From the NCBI GenBank assembly GCA_943704525.1, contig CALSCQ010002456.1, positions 32,501-54,437 of the forward strand: 21,937 nucleotides of DNA, given 5' to 3'. The notes beneath the pieces are model-generated. The model did not search any database. It worked only from the letters and a program-made list of their open reading frames with translations, and was not told the DNA's origin. Made by a program: the position numbers and the translations under genes. Below, one piece after another: positions 1-11,339 of the stretch (position 1 is its first letter; every line of letters starts with the position of its first letter). This DNA is from Pigoraptor vietnamica. Its lineage: Eukaryota > Opisthokonta > Filasterea.

Positions 1-3000
1 CCTCGCGTGCTGCGTTGTCGCACCATGCGATGATCACATCGGCCGACGACGAAGCGGCCGATGTCCTGAGGCGTCTGTCGCTCGCGGCCACGTCCTCTGC
101 ATCGGAAACGCCCACCGATTCGGAGGGCGAGAAGGCCACTGCACCGCCGATGCCCATTCCGATGGCGCTGTCCGTTGTTACTTCGGCGCTGCTCTTCGGA
201 TCAAAAGCGGTTCGCGAAGCCGCAGCGAACGCGCTCGACGCCCTGCTTCGTGCATTCGAGCACGTGACGCTGTCGGCCGTGCCCGTCGTCTTGCGAGCCC
301 TCGGCACTCTGTCTGATGGCAAGTCATCGGTTTCGCACGACGGCCAAGACGTGCTGTGTGCCTTTGGTCTGCTCGTGTCCCTCGCACGCGACAGAGTGTG
401 CGCGCCGAATGCCGTGCGCGTGGTGCAGGCCATGCACGCCCTCCCTTCCCTCGCACCCGCCGCCCTTTCGCTCATGCGCCGCATGTGGAGCGCGCAAGAC
501 CGCGTCTATCCGCATCTCGAAGCCCTCCTGTCCTCGTCGACGCACGCGCCCACACGTCACCGGAAGCGCTCGGAAGTCCCCGTCGCGGCTTTCGAGTGGG
601 AGGCCGCGCGGGCCGACGGCATTCGGGAGGTCTGTGTGCGGCGGCCGCACGCGGGCGTCGGCCTTGTTTCGCACGCTGCGGCGCTCGTCCGCGCGTACGT
701 GGACGATGCCCGGGCCGGCGACATTGTGCAGTCGCAGCTTGCGGGCACGGCCGTCGCGTGTGCCGTGGATGCCATTTCCGCGCTCTGCGAAAACGGCGCC
801 CTCGACTTTGTTTCCTTCTGGCGAGATCTCGGAAAGCTGCTGGATGTGCGCGAGTGGACGTTGCCCCCGTTAAAAACGTCCTCGAAAGGCCCTCGGGCGT
901 CGGACGTCGTTTGTGCCGCCGTGTGCAGGGCCGTTGGTAGCGCCGCGCGGACGGAGTGCCTGGAGGGGGACTCGCACGCAGAATTTCGTCAGGACATGCG
1001 CGGACTCCTCTGGTCCGTCGCACTTAGAGAGAAGGAATGGGCTGCGGTCGCCGTGGACGCCGCTGCGGAGGCGCTGTGCGCGTTCGACGGTGTCTCTCTC
1101 GGCATCGGCGCATGCATCGCAGAGGCATATGCGGCGACGAATAATGCGGAGGTGCAGTCACCGGACGACGGAGAGAGCGCGCAGCCGGGAGCGGCCGACG
1201 AGCCTGTGCCGGTGGCACGACCACCCTCGGACTTCCTCCGCGTACTTGAGAGTGCGTGCGAAAGGGGCCATGTGGAGAAAGAGGACGGCCACGTGAGCGG
1301 GGCAGACGCCTTCCTGTCTCACGTGCTCGTGCTCGAGGTGCGTTCGCTTCCGCGCAGCGCCTTACTGGGTACCGCGGCATCGCACGTCGCGGCCGCGTCT
1401 GCGCCCTCATCTGCGAAGGCACGTGACCCTGTCGTCGCTGCAGCTGATGCGGCGCTGCAAGCGATGGCCGCGCCGTTCTTCGACGTCTCGACTCCCGGCA
1501 TTCGTCTGCCCGCGCACGCGCCAGCCGCCCTCGTCGCGCCTGCGCGGCGGCCTGCAGGAGATGTGCCGCTGCCGTTCTCATCGCTTCGCGCACTTCTCAC
1601 CTCGTCGTCGTTTCGAATTGACGACTGGGCGTCGGTCTCGCTGGCGCTGGACCTGTGGCTGCGCCGCATGCGCGCCGACGTCGGAGGCGAAGTGGCCAAG
1701 GCGAGTGCGGTTGTGTCGAAGGCGGCGGCGGCGGACGCCATCGCGAGGGTCATTGGTGAAGCGGCTTCTGCTGGCGGTACGGCGCGCCTCAACGCAACAG
1801 TGGCGATTGCCGCGTGGGCGATCGCGTGCGCCGAAGTGTTACGCGACGTGCGCTTTGATGCCGGCGTCAGCGCCCTGTGTGCACGCAGCGGGCGACCGGT
1901 GGCTCTCTCGACCGCTCTGGCAACGCTTCTGTCGCTGGCGGACGGAAAGGCGAGGGAGGGACTCCATCTCTCGGATGCAAAGGAGCGATGGGGTCCTGTT
2001 GACGCGAACGGACACGTGCCGGCGTCATGCCGTGCGATCGCCGCTCTGTGCGCGGGTGTTGTGAGCGCGCACATGAGCGATGCGGAGGCTGTGTTCGCTG
2101 GCGACGCTCTCGAGTCGCTACTCACCGTGAACGAAACGAACCGCAATCCCGACATTGCGGCGTACTGTGCAGCCGGAGCGGGAGCCTGCTTGCACAACCC
2201 ACACCTACCGCTCGACCGCGCCGCTGTGAGGCGCGTGACGGCGGTGTTGCGTGCGTGTTGGGATTCGAAATCGGCGCTCGACGGGGACGTGCAGGGCACT
2301 GCCGTTGTCGCGGCGTTGTGGTCGTCAGCGGGCGTGTCACGTGCTCTCCTTCGCGCCAACATGGCGTCCGATGCACAGGCGATTGCAGAGGACCTCTTGC
2401 GCACGTGCGCCGACGCGGCCGCCGCCGAAGATGTCTCGCGCCTCACGCTCTGCGCCCTGCCTGCGCTTGTCTTTTGCGAGCAGTCGGCGTCGCATCGCAC
2501 GTCCGGACTCGTCGCTCTCTTCGGCGCGATCTCCCAGTCATCGGCGGCGGAGGCACTCTCCGCGAACGAGGGCGAGTGCGTGGGCGTGCTGTCGTACGTG
2601 TCCGGACGGGCTGCGAGGCTGTCTAGCGGGACGACGGCGTCGCAGGTGGCGCGCCAGCTGCAGGCTTCCCTATCGTCTTCCGCCGCCGTATCTGACGCGA
2701 GTGCGCTGGCCCGCTGTTTTTTGCTCGCCGGCATAGCGGGCGTGAACGCACTCAGCGTCGTAGGGGCCGATTGCACGGACGAGAGCTCGCTACCTACGGA
2801 CGCACGCAACTCCGTGGCCTCGTCGTGCGTTTCCGCGGTTGCACGTCGGGCTGGGCAAGTGTCCGTTGCGGGCGCGTTGTCGTGGGCTGTCGCGGCTGTG
2901 TGCGCCGTCTCTCTCGCAATGCCTGCGGAAGCGGCGCAGAGTAGTGCACCCTCGGCCGCACCTTCGAAACGGAGGCAAGGTGGCCGTCTTCCTCCTGATT

Positions 3001-4632
3001 TTGCCCATCTCGGCGAGAACAGCGTCTTGCGCAGCGCGTTTGCGCTTATCTCAGACACGCAAACGAACGCGTCGCTCTCTTCGCGCGCGTGGACGTGCTT
3101 GGCAGAGTGCGAGCGTCTTCCTCCCGTCCAGCTTACCGAGCCACTTCGATTGGCCCTCTCGGACGGCGCCGGCGAGGCATCGTCGGCTTGCGTGGAATTT
3201 GCAGCCCGACACACCTCAACGCAGCCTGACGCGCTCTCGTTTCTCACCGCACTGCTCAACGGAACGATCGAAGGCGCGAAGAATTTGTCACTCTGGGCCG
3301 ACAGTGCGCGTCGTGTGCTGTGGCGGAGGGGCCTCCCTGCGGCGTGCATGGCGTTGCCGGAGCGCACGATGGGCACGCTGATGGCGACGGCCGTGTCACG
3401 TGCCACGTACACGGCGCAGGAAGTCGGCGCCGCCCGTTCACCCGCGCTGTTCTATGGCGACGTGGATGCGCTGCTGGGCGGCTTGGGGACGATGGCGCCC
3501 CGTTCGCACGATGCCCCTCCCGAACTGCGCGCGGCGTTCTTCTCTGCTCTGGGCCGCGTTCTCGCAGTCACCTTCAAGGTGGCCCGGCTTGCCGTGCGGA
3601 GCGAAGACGGCGCCTCGTCCGCGACGGTCACATCGGCCGTGTCGCTGCTCGCAGCGCTGCCGGACTCGCTCTCGAATGAGGTCTTTGCCGCGATTGACGA
3701 GGCAGGCGACGTCGTACAGTCGGCTGTACTGCGGTGTGCGCTTGCACACGCGCGAGCGACCCACGTGACCGCACAGGATGCGCTGTCCTTTGCGCTCCGG
3801 TCGTTGATCGAGTGTGGCGAGGCGGCAATTGCGGCCCAGTGGGCTCTGCTGGCACCGTCCGTGTGCGATGCAGCGATCGCCGCGACGTCCATACGCGCGC
3901 GCCACCGCGTGTTTGTGGACGCATTGTCGGCATGTCGCGCGTCGGGGACACAGGGTTCCCGGGAGCGGCTAAAGGTGTTGATGGGAGTGGTTGCAGCCCT
4001 CGCAGCGCTGTGGTCGCGCGATGTCGAGATCACGTGCCTCCTGCCGCGGCGGTGTGTGACAGCGGACGAGGGGAGGGCGGAAGGCGCTCTCTTTGTGCGC
4101 GATGGAGGTGCTTTCGATTGGATGGCGGAAATCGCGCGCCTTTTGGGGCCCTCTGTGCGCTCCCTCTTTGCGCTGCCGGAGTGGGGAATGGTGTCCGGAC
4201 AGGTGTGTGTGTGTGTGTGTGTGTGTTGTAAGCATCGAGTCCGTTCATTGCATGGGTGAATGGGCGATTGGTGTGCGTGCTATAGCCGCCGTGCTTATGG
4301 CTGACTCCGCATCGTTCACGAGTGTAGCTTTGCCTGTCTATGGCTATCTCTTCGCGCGTGTTTGCGTGAGTGTGACTCTAGGAATCGCTGCTTATGGTTC
4401 TCTGCGTCGTATAAGACTGGATCTATCCCTGCTTATTACTGTTTCTCTGCCTCCTTAGGCGCTGGACATTCTCGGGGCGTGCGTGGTCGCCGTGCGCAAC
4501 CACTCGTCGATGCCACGCGAATTGCACGCGTCGCTCGTCCACGCCGCGTGTGCGGTGCACTGCGCCGCGTCCCCGGTGGACATTGGCGCAGCTGCGCGCT
4601 TGGACGCCTTCCTGGAGCGCATCTTTATCTGA
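1..4632 (+). CDS. FOCAD: Focadhesin/RST1-like (DUF3730 family) large helical-repeat protein, 5' partial
   Basis: Exons 1-4202 (open to the window edge, frame starting at base 3) and 4459-4632, ending in TGA; the intron 4203-4458 is phase 0. About 1,450 residues are visible against roughly 1,800 in human focadhesin, so an N-terminal part probably lies upstream. The first ATG, at 30, is not necessarily the start. The protein is Ala/Leu-rich and looks like a continuous alpha-solenoid without membrane segments. I recognise the family from three motifs in the expected order: an LMRRMWSAQDRVYPHLE segment (near base 470), a DFVSFWRDLGKLL segment (near 805) and an LEVRSLPRSALLG segment (near 1330), matching human LWxxQDRxxPxLQ, STWNALSPKL and QEMVNMPRGIYHSAL. 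These were recalled from memory, not aligned. Known members stabilise the cytoplasmic SKI/exosome RNA-decay machinery (plant RST1, human FOCAD). A generic HEAT-repeat protein is the alternative. Intron-poor design contrasts with the other genes here. Confidence 0.7.
4203..4226 (+). repeat. (GT)12 microsatellite forming the 5' splice donor
   Basis: Twelve GT units begin exactly at the donor of the only visible intron of the focadhesin-like gene (CAG|GTGTGT). GT at 4203, 4209, 4215 or 4221 are all in phase with the acceptor at 4459; the later ones would add Cys-Val pairs. A GTAAGC at 4228 looks like a better donor but is out of phase. Confidence 0.9.
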
Positions 4633-4718
4633 AACGGCGCAAACAATAACAAAACTTAAGCAGCACATACGCCGTTTATACGCACGCACGCACGCGCACC
4701 AGCCACCCCAACCACCGC
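4633..4718. other. Short convergent 3'-3' spacer
   Basis: Only 86 bp separate the TGA of the focadhesin-like gene from the stop of the four-CBS gene. The left part is A-rich (AAACAATAACAAAACTT); the right part is CA/C-rich. No canonical AATAAA is present, so the two 3' UTRs probably overlap. Confidence 0.7.
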
Positions 4719-5695
4719 TCACTCCTCTGCCCGTAGCAAGTGCGGCGATTCGCCCGCTCCCTTCAACGCCACCTCCACAGGGGCGACCGTACCTCGCAGC
4801 TCGGCCGCCTGCGCCTCGGCCGCGTGCAGGACGCACGAGATGACGTCATCCGTGCGCACGACGGAGAGGGGTCGGGACGCGTTGTCGATGACCCACACGC
4901 GGTGGACGTTCCCGAGTATCATGGCGGCGGCCGCATCGAACAGCGTGGACTTTGGGGACACGCACACGGGACGCCGGGGGCGCCCGCCGTACTGCAACGC
5001 GAGGTAGTCCTCGACGGAGAGATGCAGCGACCGCATCGTCTCAATGCGCAAACCGCGCATGTCCGAGGGCGAGAGCGTGGCGACGAGTAGCCCCCCCGCA
5101 CTCGCCGTCCCAGCGTCGACGTTGAGGACTTGCGTCTGGACGGCGTCTCGCGGGGACGTCACGACGGCTGCGACGCACGTGTCGTGTATGAACATTGCGC
5201 GGAAGACTTCGAGGATGCGTGCGCCCAAGCCGACGGAGATGAAGTTGCGGCCGTTGAGTGGGCGGACGAGGCCGAGCTCCTCCAGCTTCGTGGAGAGGCA
5301 GAATGTGGTGAGTACACTTTATAGTGAGAACGAAGAGGAGTGTGACAATTTTTAGGAAAACTGTGTGCTGAACTGCATGCAATGTATTGGCAAAATCACA
5401 AAGCAACACATTGAAATTTCAAAAGAAATCGCTCAAGTTCAGCCAAGCCCTCACCGTTTTGTGAAACACGCCATCGAAGATTGCCCTGTTGCGGCAGAGA
5501 AACTGCACAATGTCCACCTGAGAGTGCCGGCGCCGGAACAAGAGTGAGAGGCCAAATAACCCCACACACAGACACAGACGACATGCACTCAGGGACGCAC
5601 ACAGATACAAACATCCAAACACACAGACAGACATCGGCGCGACGTCATGCGGACACCCCCAACAGTGAGTGTCCGCACGCACGTACATAGCCGAC

Positions 5696-5732
<37 letters not shown>

Positions 5733-7250
5733 CTCCATCAATCTACAAACTTCAAACAGTCGCAACGCACACGCCACATGCACGCACCTGGCTAACGATT
5801 CTGTGGTTCGGCCGCACGCCTGGCGCACTTCGTTCCTTCGCCTCCGGCACACCCAGCCCCATGTTGACGAGCAGGTGCGAGCTACCGAGGCTCATCACCC
5901 GCATCGCCGCAAGCACCGACAGCGAGGGATCCGTCACGACGAGCCCGTTCTGACGCCAGCGCGCGGCCTTGAGGTAGTCCGCTGTGCCGATGAGGGAGCG
6001 AACGGGCGTTCGTGCGAGTCGCTGGATGGTGGCCTGCAGCAAGGCTCAGGGGTTGGCTTTTCCGTCGACGCACTTTCACACAAACACTAGATGGCCGATG
6101 GCGCGCACTGGGTGAACAGAAATGAGTACGTGGAGTGGGAGTCTTTGTATTAAGCGGACAGCGCGTGTAGGCGTAAGAAGAACGGGAGGATGTCACACAC
6201 ACACACAGACACACACAGACACATACACACACACACACAGACACACACACACACACACACGCACACCACACACACACACACAGACACACCATACCTGTCC
6301 GACGGGCGATCCGAGCACGTCGAAGAAGCTTGTGGAGACGAACACGCACACGTCAAACACAGTGATGAGACCGATAAACTCTTTCCGCTGGCCATCGTAC
6401 ACGGGCAGCGCTGGAGGGAAAGGGGAAGAGGGGTGGGTGGGGGGGGGGGTCAACAGTGGGGACGGAGGTGCCGCACAGCATGTATCTCGATGTGAGAGTG
6501 GCGCAAGAGGTCACTGACAGTGGAGAGGAGAGAGTGCTTGCGCGAGTGCCAAACACACCATGCATGCACATGAATGAAGTGCTGCAAGCGGCGCACCCAC
6601 AACGGACGTGTGTGCGGATGTGTTCACTCACAGCGGACGTTGAGTGTCGCGCACACAGCATGTATATCGATGTGGCAAATGCGGCAATGGCTCACTCACA
6701 GCGGACGTTGAGTGTCGCGCACACAGCATGTATCTCGATGTGGCAAATGCCGCAATGGCTCACTCACAGCGGACGTTGTGCCTCTGCATGAGACGGAGTG
6801 CCGTGTCGATGTGCGCCTCTGCGTCAATGTCGACGAGCGGGTGCTTCAACAGCACGAGCTGCGACAGCGTCTGGTCCTCCAGGAAGGCCTGAAATGGGCG
6901 AAATGCGAATTGCGAGTGAATCGATGTGCGTGTTCGTGTGAGAGGTAACGGATTCGTATATGTTGGAGAGCATACGTTGAGGCTGCAACACACGGAATGC
7001 GCTTGCGAAGGCACTCGACCGACAGACGTTCAAGAGTGGAGAGGTATAGGCAACACTCACTCACCGCCGACAGACCGCGCGTCGCTTCAATCTCAAGTCC
7101 GCTGTCCTCGCGAGTGAACGGCGGAAATTCCCAAAGAGCGCACCCGCCGCCAAAGTCGATTTCTTCGAAGTGTGCGCCGGCGTCGTCCCTCTTCGGCTTC
7201 TTCTTCATGCCAAAGTGCCACTCCGTGAGTTTCATGGTCGCGGCATCCAT
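4719..7250 (-). CDS. Four-CBS-domain protein (SNF4/AMPK-gamma or SDS23-like)
   Basis: Exons on the minus strand: 7250-7065, 6888-6768, 6410-6295, 6033-5788, 5517-5455, 5285-4719; phases 0,1,0,0,0; 432 residues. Start is ATG 7250 with purines around it. A charged N-terminus (MDAATMKLTEWHFGMKKKPKR) precedes four CBS motifs, at about 75-125, 150-232, 255-335 and 350-400. Hallmarks are HNVRSLPVYD...GLITVFD (CBS1), IVSQVDIVQFL (CBS2), TLSPSDM (CBS3) and HRVWVID...VVRTDDV (CBS4). Paired CBS domains (Bateman modules) bind adenine nucleotides, and in AMPK the gamma subunit senses AMP/ATP. The ribose-contacting Asp equivalent is present in all four repeats (Asp122, 225, 319, about 390), whereas animal AMPK-gamma lacks it in CBS2. 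Length and four-repeat design fit SNF4, SDS23 and plant CBS proteins equally, so kinase association is inferred. It is convergent with the focadhesin-like gene and divergent from the phosphatase gene. Confidence 0.85.
5697..5729. repeat. C33 homopolymer (G33 in the transcript)
   Basis: Thirty-three uninterrupted C on the + strand inside the intron 5787-5518 of the four-CBS gene. In the pre-mRNA this is a G33 run that could form G-quadruplexes. Length in an assembly is unreliable. Confidence 0.95.
6194..6289. repeat. CA/CAGA microsatellite (UG-rich in the transcript)
   Basis: Nearly pure CA with scattered GA and TA interruptions in the intron 6294-6034 of the four-CBS gene. Read on the gene strand it is a UG tract starting within about ten bases of the 5' splice site GTATGG. 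Confidence 0.95.
6624..6778 (-). repeat. 68-bp minisatellite carrying a 5' splice site
   Basis: Two full 68-bp copies (6624-6691, 6692-6759) and a third partial copy running into the exon (from 6760). They differ at very few bases. Each copy includes the exon end and donor of the four-CBS gene (minus strand CAACGTCCGCT|GTGAGTGAG), so three near-identical donors lie in a row. A diverged relative sharing CACAGCATGTATCTCGATG is at 6474. Confidence 0.92.
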
Positions 7251-8135
7251 CTCTGAAGGTCCCGCGTTCGAATCCGCAAAAGTTCAAAAAAAAAAAAAGT
7301 TACCTGTACGACCGGCACATACACACCGGCACGTAATTTACAAATCGCGCCAGTAAGAACACGCCGTGGAAATTAGTCACAGCAGAGGCCCACGATATAC
7401 GCATGTGCTCGGTTGCGCCCCAGCGGAGACTTAATGTGTGTGTGTGTGTGTGCGTGCGTTTCATTGTTCAGTGCTGATGGCTGCCAGACATTCTTCTGAA
7501 AAGCGCCTCCCACGCACAGCACTACGACCCAACCGGGCAAGCGCAAGCGCGGATGCCGACAGTATTTAGCTGTACACGCTAGCAGACAAAGAATTGAAAA
7601 CGAAGAACAGTCGCGCACACGCACTCAACTCGAACAATTCTGAGAGAGTCCGCTGTCGTGGTGTCTTACACTGCTGGCACACTGTTGCTTCCCCGTCACT
7701 GCGTGTGCCGCCGAGATGGCATCTTCATTAAAATACAAACTCAGTGCATGTTCTGCACATGCTATGCACGCACGCGTAACTCAGGCGTACTAAAAAAACA
7801 CACACAGACGCGCACACACACGCACACGGCCATCCCGAGCACAGAAGGGGCCTTACCACAGCGCCCACACGTGACATCACGTGCAGTACCTTGTGCGTCA
7901 GCCAGCCCAATTTGCCCAGTTTGTATGGGCATTTCCATAGTTAGAGAACTGCCGGACACCGACACGTGCCCCAAAGCGGGATCTCTTTTTTCTTCGCTAA
8001 TGCACTCAAGTTTCTCATTACTCTTATTACGCGCACATAGCGAGAGATAGGAAGCAGTGTCGGTTGCATTGCGTCGTTGCCGTCAGCGAGCCTGGTTCGT
8101 GTGCGTGCGTGTGCAAACAGGAGCCACTGTGCTTG
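7251..8135. other. Divergent intergenic spacer, presumed promoters of both flanking genes
   Basis: This 885-bp stretch lies between the starts of the four-CBS gene (minus) and the proposed start of the phosphatase gene (plus). It has an A12 run near 7286-7297, short TG and CA tracts (7435-7451, 7798-7828) and no convincing ORF. No TATA box or other promoter element can be named with confidence. By position it should contain both 5' UTRs and promoters. Confidence 0.55.
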
Positions 8136-10531
8136 ATGCGATTGCGTCGACGTTGGGCACGCCGTTTTGCTGTCGCCATTCTCTCAGTGACGCTCTGTCT
8201 CTTGGTCGACGTTCGCGAAGTGCATGAAGACACTTTTGACGCACCGAAAATGTTCGTTCGGCGGACTAGCAAGGTGCGCCAGGGGCCTGTTGCGCGAAAC
8301 GCTTGATGACGTGTTTGTGGGCATCCAGTCTGTATTATCCGTAGCTTCTGCGTAAGTGTTCGTTATTGCATCGAGAGAATCGCTGTCTCCCTCGTTCCTG
8401 AGTAACGCATTTATAACGACGCTTTATAGTCGCTTCTGTGCGTGGACGTTGCCATCTATTGGTCTCCGTGCTTGCTTATCAATTTTGGAATCGGCTAATG
8501 TTGTATGTTTATGAGGTACACGCGTGCTTACTTACACACGTATTGTGTATGTAACATAATCTATGTGTCGCATTGTGTCTATGTGCCGGCGAGTGCGTGG
8601 CGCTGTCCAGCAGAAGCGCGCTTGTGTGGTATGCATGCGCGCGTCGTGTGTAATGAGGCGTGCTGATGACGCGCTGCCTGGCGCAGGAAAATCTTATGGA
8701 GAAGCGGACATGGGAAATTGTCAAAGATCTCCTGAAAATTCTTCGCGAAGTGGACGACACGGACAGCGACTACGAAGGCGCAGCAACGGAGGTGCGTGCA
8801 TGTTGGCTAAATAGGAGAGTGGGAAGTGTGAGAGAGTGTGTGAAGTGTGTGTATGTGGCGTGCGCGGGCTGCGTGCGTATGCGGCTGTTCGATCGTGTCA
8901 GTGTGTGCGACATACGTATCAGCGTTGTCCACTCTGCATGTTGTGTGTGCAGTGGCAGTAGTGAAGTGGCGCGTGCATTGTGCTTGCAGTTTTTTTCTCA
9001 AGTTCCGCTATTCCCCGCAGGTGTTTCCGTGGCTCTATCTCGGCGCGGCGTACGATGCCACGAGTCTTGACTGGCTGACCTCCAACAGCATCCAGAGCGT
9101 GCTCAACATGGCCGCGGGACAAGTCCAGACAGGCTCCGCGTTTTATCCCCCGGACATTTCGTATCTCGGTGGGTGCATTTTCACACACGTGGGACAAGAG
9201 TCTTTGCCGCACAAGCGCCAAGGACGCGCACGCCATTGCATGTGTGAGGCGATGCCGTTGTCCCAAAGAGCGCACAACGCCATCTCACTCACCGTTCCCT
9301 TCAATTGTCGGTACTGTTGTTTCTAACTCCGTGCGTATCCCACACCTCTGCGCAGAATTCGATGCCGTGGACGGCGAAGATTTCAACATCACGGCACACT
9401 TCGACACGGCCCTCGATTTCCTCGTCGCTGCCAAGGCCGCAAACCGGCGCGCGTTTGTGCACTGCGTCGCGGGCGTGAGCAGGAGCGCGACGATTGTCCT
9501 GGCCTACCTCGTCAAACACGAGGGGATGCCCCTTCACGAAGCCGTCCGCTATCTCGCAAAGCGGCGCCCCATTGTGTGTCCAAACGATGGGTTCCTCTAC
9601 CAGCTTGTCGACTTTGCCATGAAGTTTGGGCCTCGGTGAGTGGCGCGGTGTTCGCGTTGTTTGCAACTATGCCGCCGTATGGAAAGAGTATCGTTGGAGT
9701 ATGTTTGTACGTGGGAGAGTCCACAATGAGTCTGGTTGTCCATGTGTGTTGTAGTATTGACATGTACGTTTCATGATGTGCAGCGACGAGTCGGGCATGC
9801 CGCTGGTGCTGAGCGCGACGCCGGCAAAACGAAGTCTGCCCCCGAGCCGCCAAAATAGCGTCAGCCTAAGCAGCAGCAGCGTCGCAAGCACCGTCACGTC
9901 CCCCGGTTCGCTCTCGCCGTCGCCCCTTCGCACGGCGGGCAATCCACCCGAGTCCCCGTTGGACAACAGCAGGTAAAATTCCCCATTACCCCATTACAAC
10001 AAAAATGTTTCTCAAAGTCTCTGGCCAGTGTTTTGGGTTTAGAAGTACATTGCAACACCGCGCTATGCCCAACGCCGTTCAGATTCAGCTGAGTTGCAAC
10101 TTGCGTACCTGAGCGTGCCGTGTGTTGGCGGTGCCCGCTACCGTTTCGTACGCACACGCCTCGTGCACATTTGTAGTGATGCCTCCGTGCAGTGGTAAAG
10201 CTCTCCACTGGAGTCGCACTCAACCGGAGACGGGAAAATAGTTTGATTTGGCAGAGGAAAAAGGTTCGGCGCGAACATCATGCAGCGGTTCCAAGTCGCC
10301 GTCAACCACATTGCGCATTTCGGCGACAAGTACCAAATCTCGTACGAGCTCATCGTTCTCGAGTGGAATCCACTGCCGGACCGCCGCGTCGCCGACGCCC
10401 TGACGTTCCCCCGGTCGATGAAGGGCAAAGTGCGGATCATTGGCAATGTCACGGGCTCAGTCGCATCGCCGACCGGTGTTGCGTCGCCCGGCGCCCGGGC
10501 GGCCCTCGACGCCGGCGGCTGCCTGAATTGA
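8136..10531 (+). CDS. Dual-specificity protein phosphatase with C-terminal extension
   Basis: Proposed exons: 8136-8273, 8687-8791, 9021-9168, 9356-9635, 9784-9972, 10255-10531; 378 residues; phases 0,0,1,2,2. The catalytic core is clear: VFPWLYLGAAYD at the domain start, the P-loop HCVAGVSRSAT (Cys167, Arg173), then RRPIVCPNDGFLYQL. An acidic stretch, EFDAVDGEDFN, should supply the general-acid Asp. Such enzymes dephosphorylate Ser/Thr and Tyr, often on MAP kinases. After the domain comes a Ser/Pro-rich linker, then about 90 residues from exon 6 (MQRFQVAVNHIAHFGDKYQ...) that I do not recognise. Exon 1 is the weakest part: it encodes a basic, hydrophobic N-terminus (RRRWARRFAVAILSVTLCLLV), joined only on donor AAG|GTGCGC and matching phase. 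Alternative starts are ATG 8666 or 8696. The intron 9322 region has CTAAC about 30 nt before the acceptor. If the last intron is retained, TAA at 9974 ends the protein. Confidence 0.85.
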
Positions 10532-11339
10532 GCGCTCACGGGCGCTCTCGGACGAGCACGCGGACACTTTTGAACATTACTGTGTGAACAACGATTAAGA
10601 GGCGCCTGCCATTGACTCAGCCGGGCATGTAGTCACGTGTCGCCGGCCGGGATGATTTCCGGCGGAACGGCGGGTTCCGAGTACAATGGTTGAGTCATGG
10701 AAAAACCGACCCATTGAAGTACAGCACTACAGCAACGGCAACCTCAGTACACTACGCTCACTCATTCCGACAATTCACCGTTGAAGTTCGATTCGAAAGA
10801 AGACGGCACAACTGCCAATACAGTAAAAATAATAATACAATAGAGCACGCCCTCCCAGTGCAGGCGCATCGGGGGTGAGAAAAAGACGTCACACCCGCAC
10901 AAAGAGACTCGATCCTTCCATATGTGTCCATTTTGTGTCCGTACATAGGACGTATTCGCCTTTTCTGGGTGACTCCGGATAACTCCGTGTCTGGACGACA
11001 GGCGAGTTGTGGTTTTTGAAAGCCGGCGATATTATCAGATTTTGCACCGACGACTCCTTCCCACGGACTGCGTCGCAAGAGCACGAAAGACGCCGCTCTC
11101 ACTTTAGGGTCCTCGCTTCCTTTCTCCACGCCTCGATTCCGACAGCGCGTAACACGCAGTGTAAAGTCTCCCCTCTCTTTCACGGCAATTGTTGCGACAA
11201 GGACTTCCGCTTTCCGCGCTCTGAAAATATCGCCGCAGTCCGCAACTTTTTCGTCGCCCCGATTTCCTCCTCTGTTGAATTCGCTGAGAGAAAAGAGTGT
11301 ACGTCCCGTGCGCTCCGCGGCGCGAGGACTTTGAGGAAG
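10532..11339. other. Tandem intergenic spacer
   Basis: About 0.8 kb between the phosphatase stop and the arrestin start, both on the plus strand. It should hold the 3' UTR of one and the promoter and 5' UTR of the other. A GC-rich patch with GCCGGCCGG and CACGTG is near 10635-10680, and an A/T-rich patch is near 10823-10842. The frame ahead of ATG 11340 stays open for over 300 bases but has no ATG, so I treat it as leader. Confidence 0.5.

Noticed and set aside
1319-3412. 697-codon open frame on the minus strand
   Set aside because: It is fully antisense to the focadhesin-like exon, has a Ser/Thr/Arg-rich composition without recognisable motifs, and is expected from GC-rich codon usage.
6122-6517. 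Thr/His-rich frames in CA repeats
   Set aside because: Simple-sequence translations of microsatellites inside introns.
7250-7280. tRNA T-arm-like GGTCCCGCGTTCGAATCC
   Set aside because: The stem beside TTCGAAT does not pair and no D-arm, anticodon arm or acceptor stem fits upstream, where the four-CBS start exon lies.
7373-7624. 83-codon minus-strand frame in the divergent spacer
   Set aside because: Includes translated TG repeat and lacks any domain signal.
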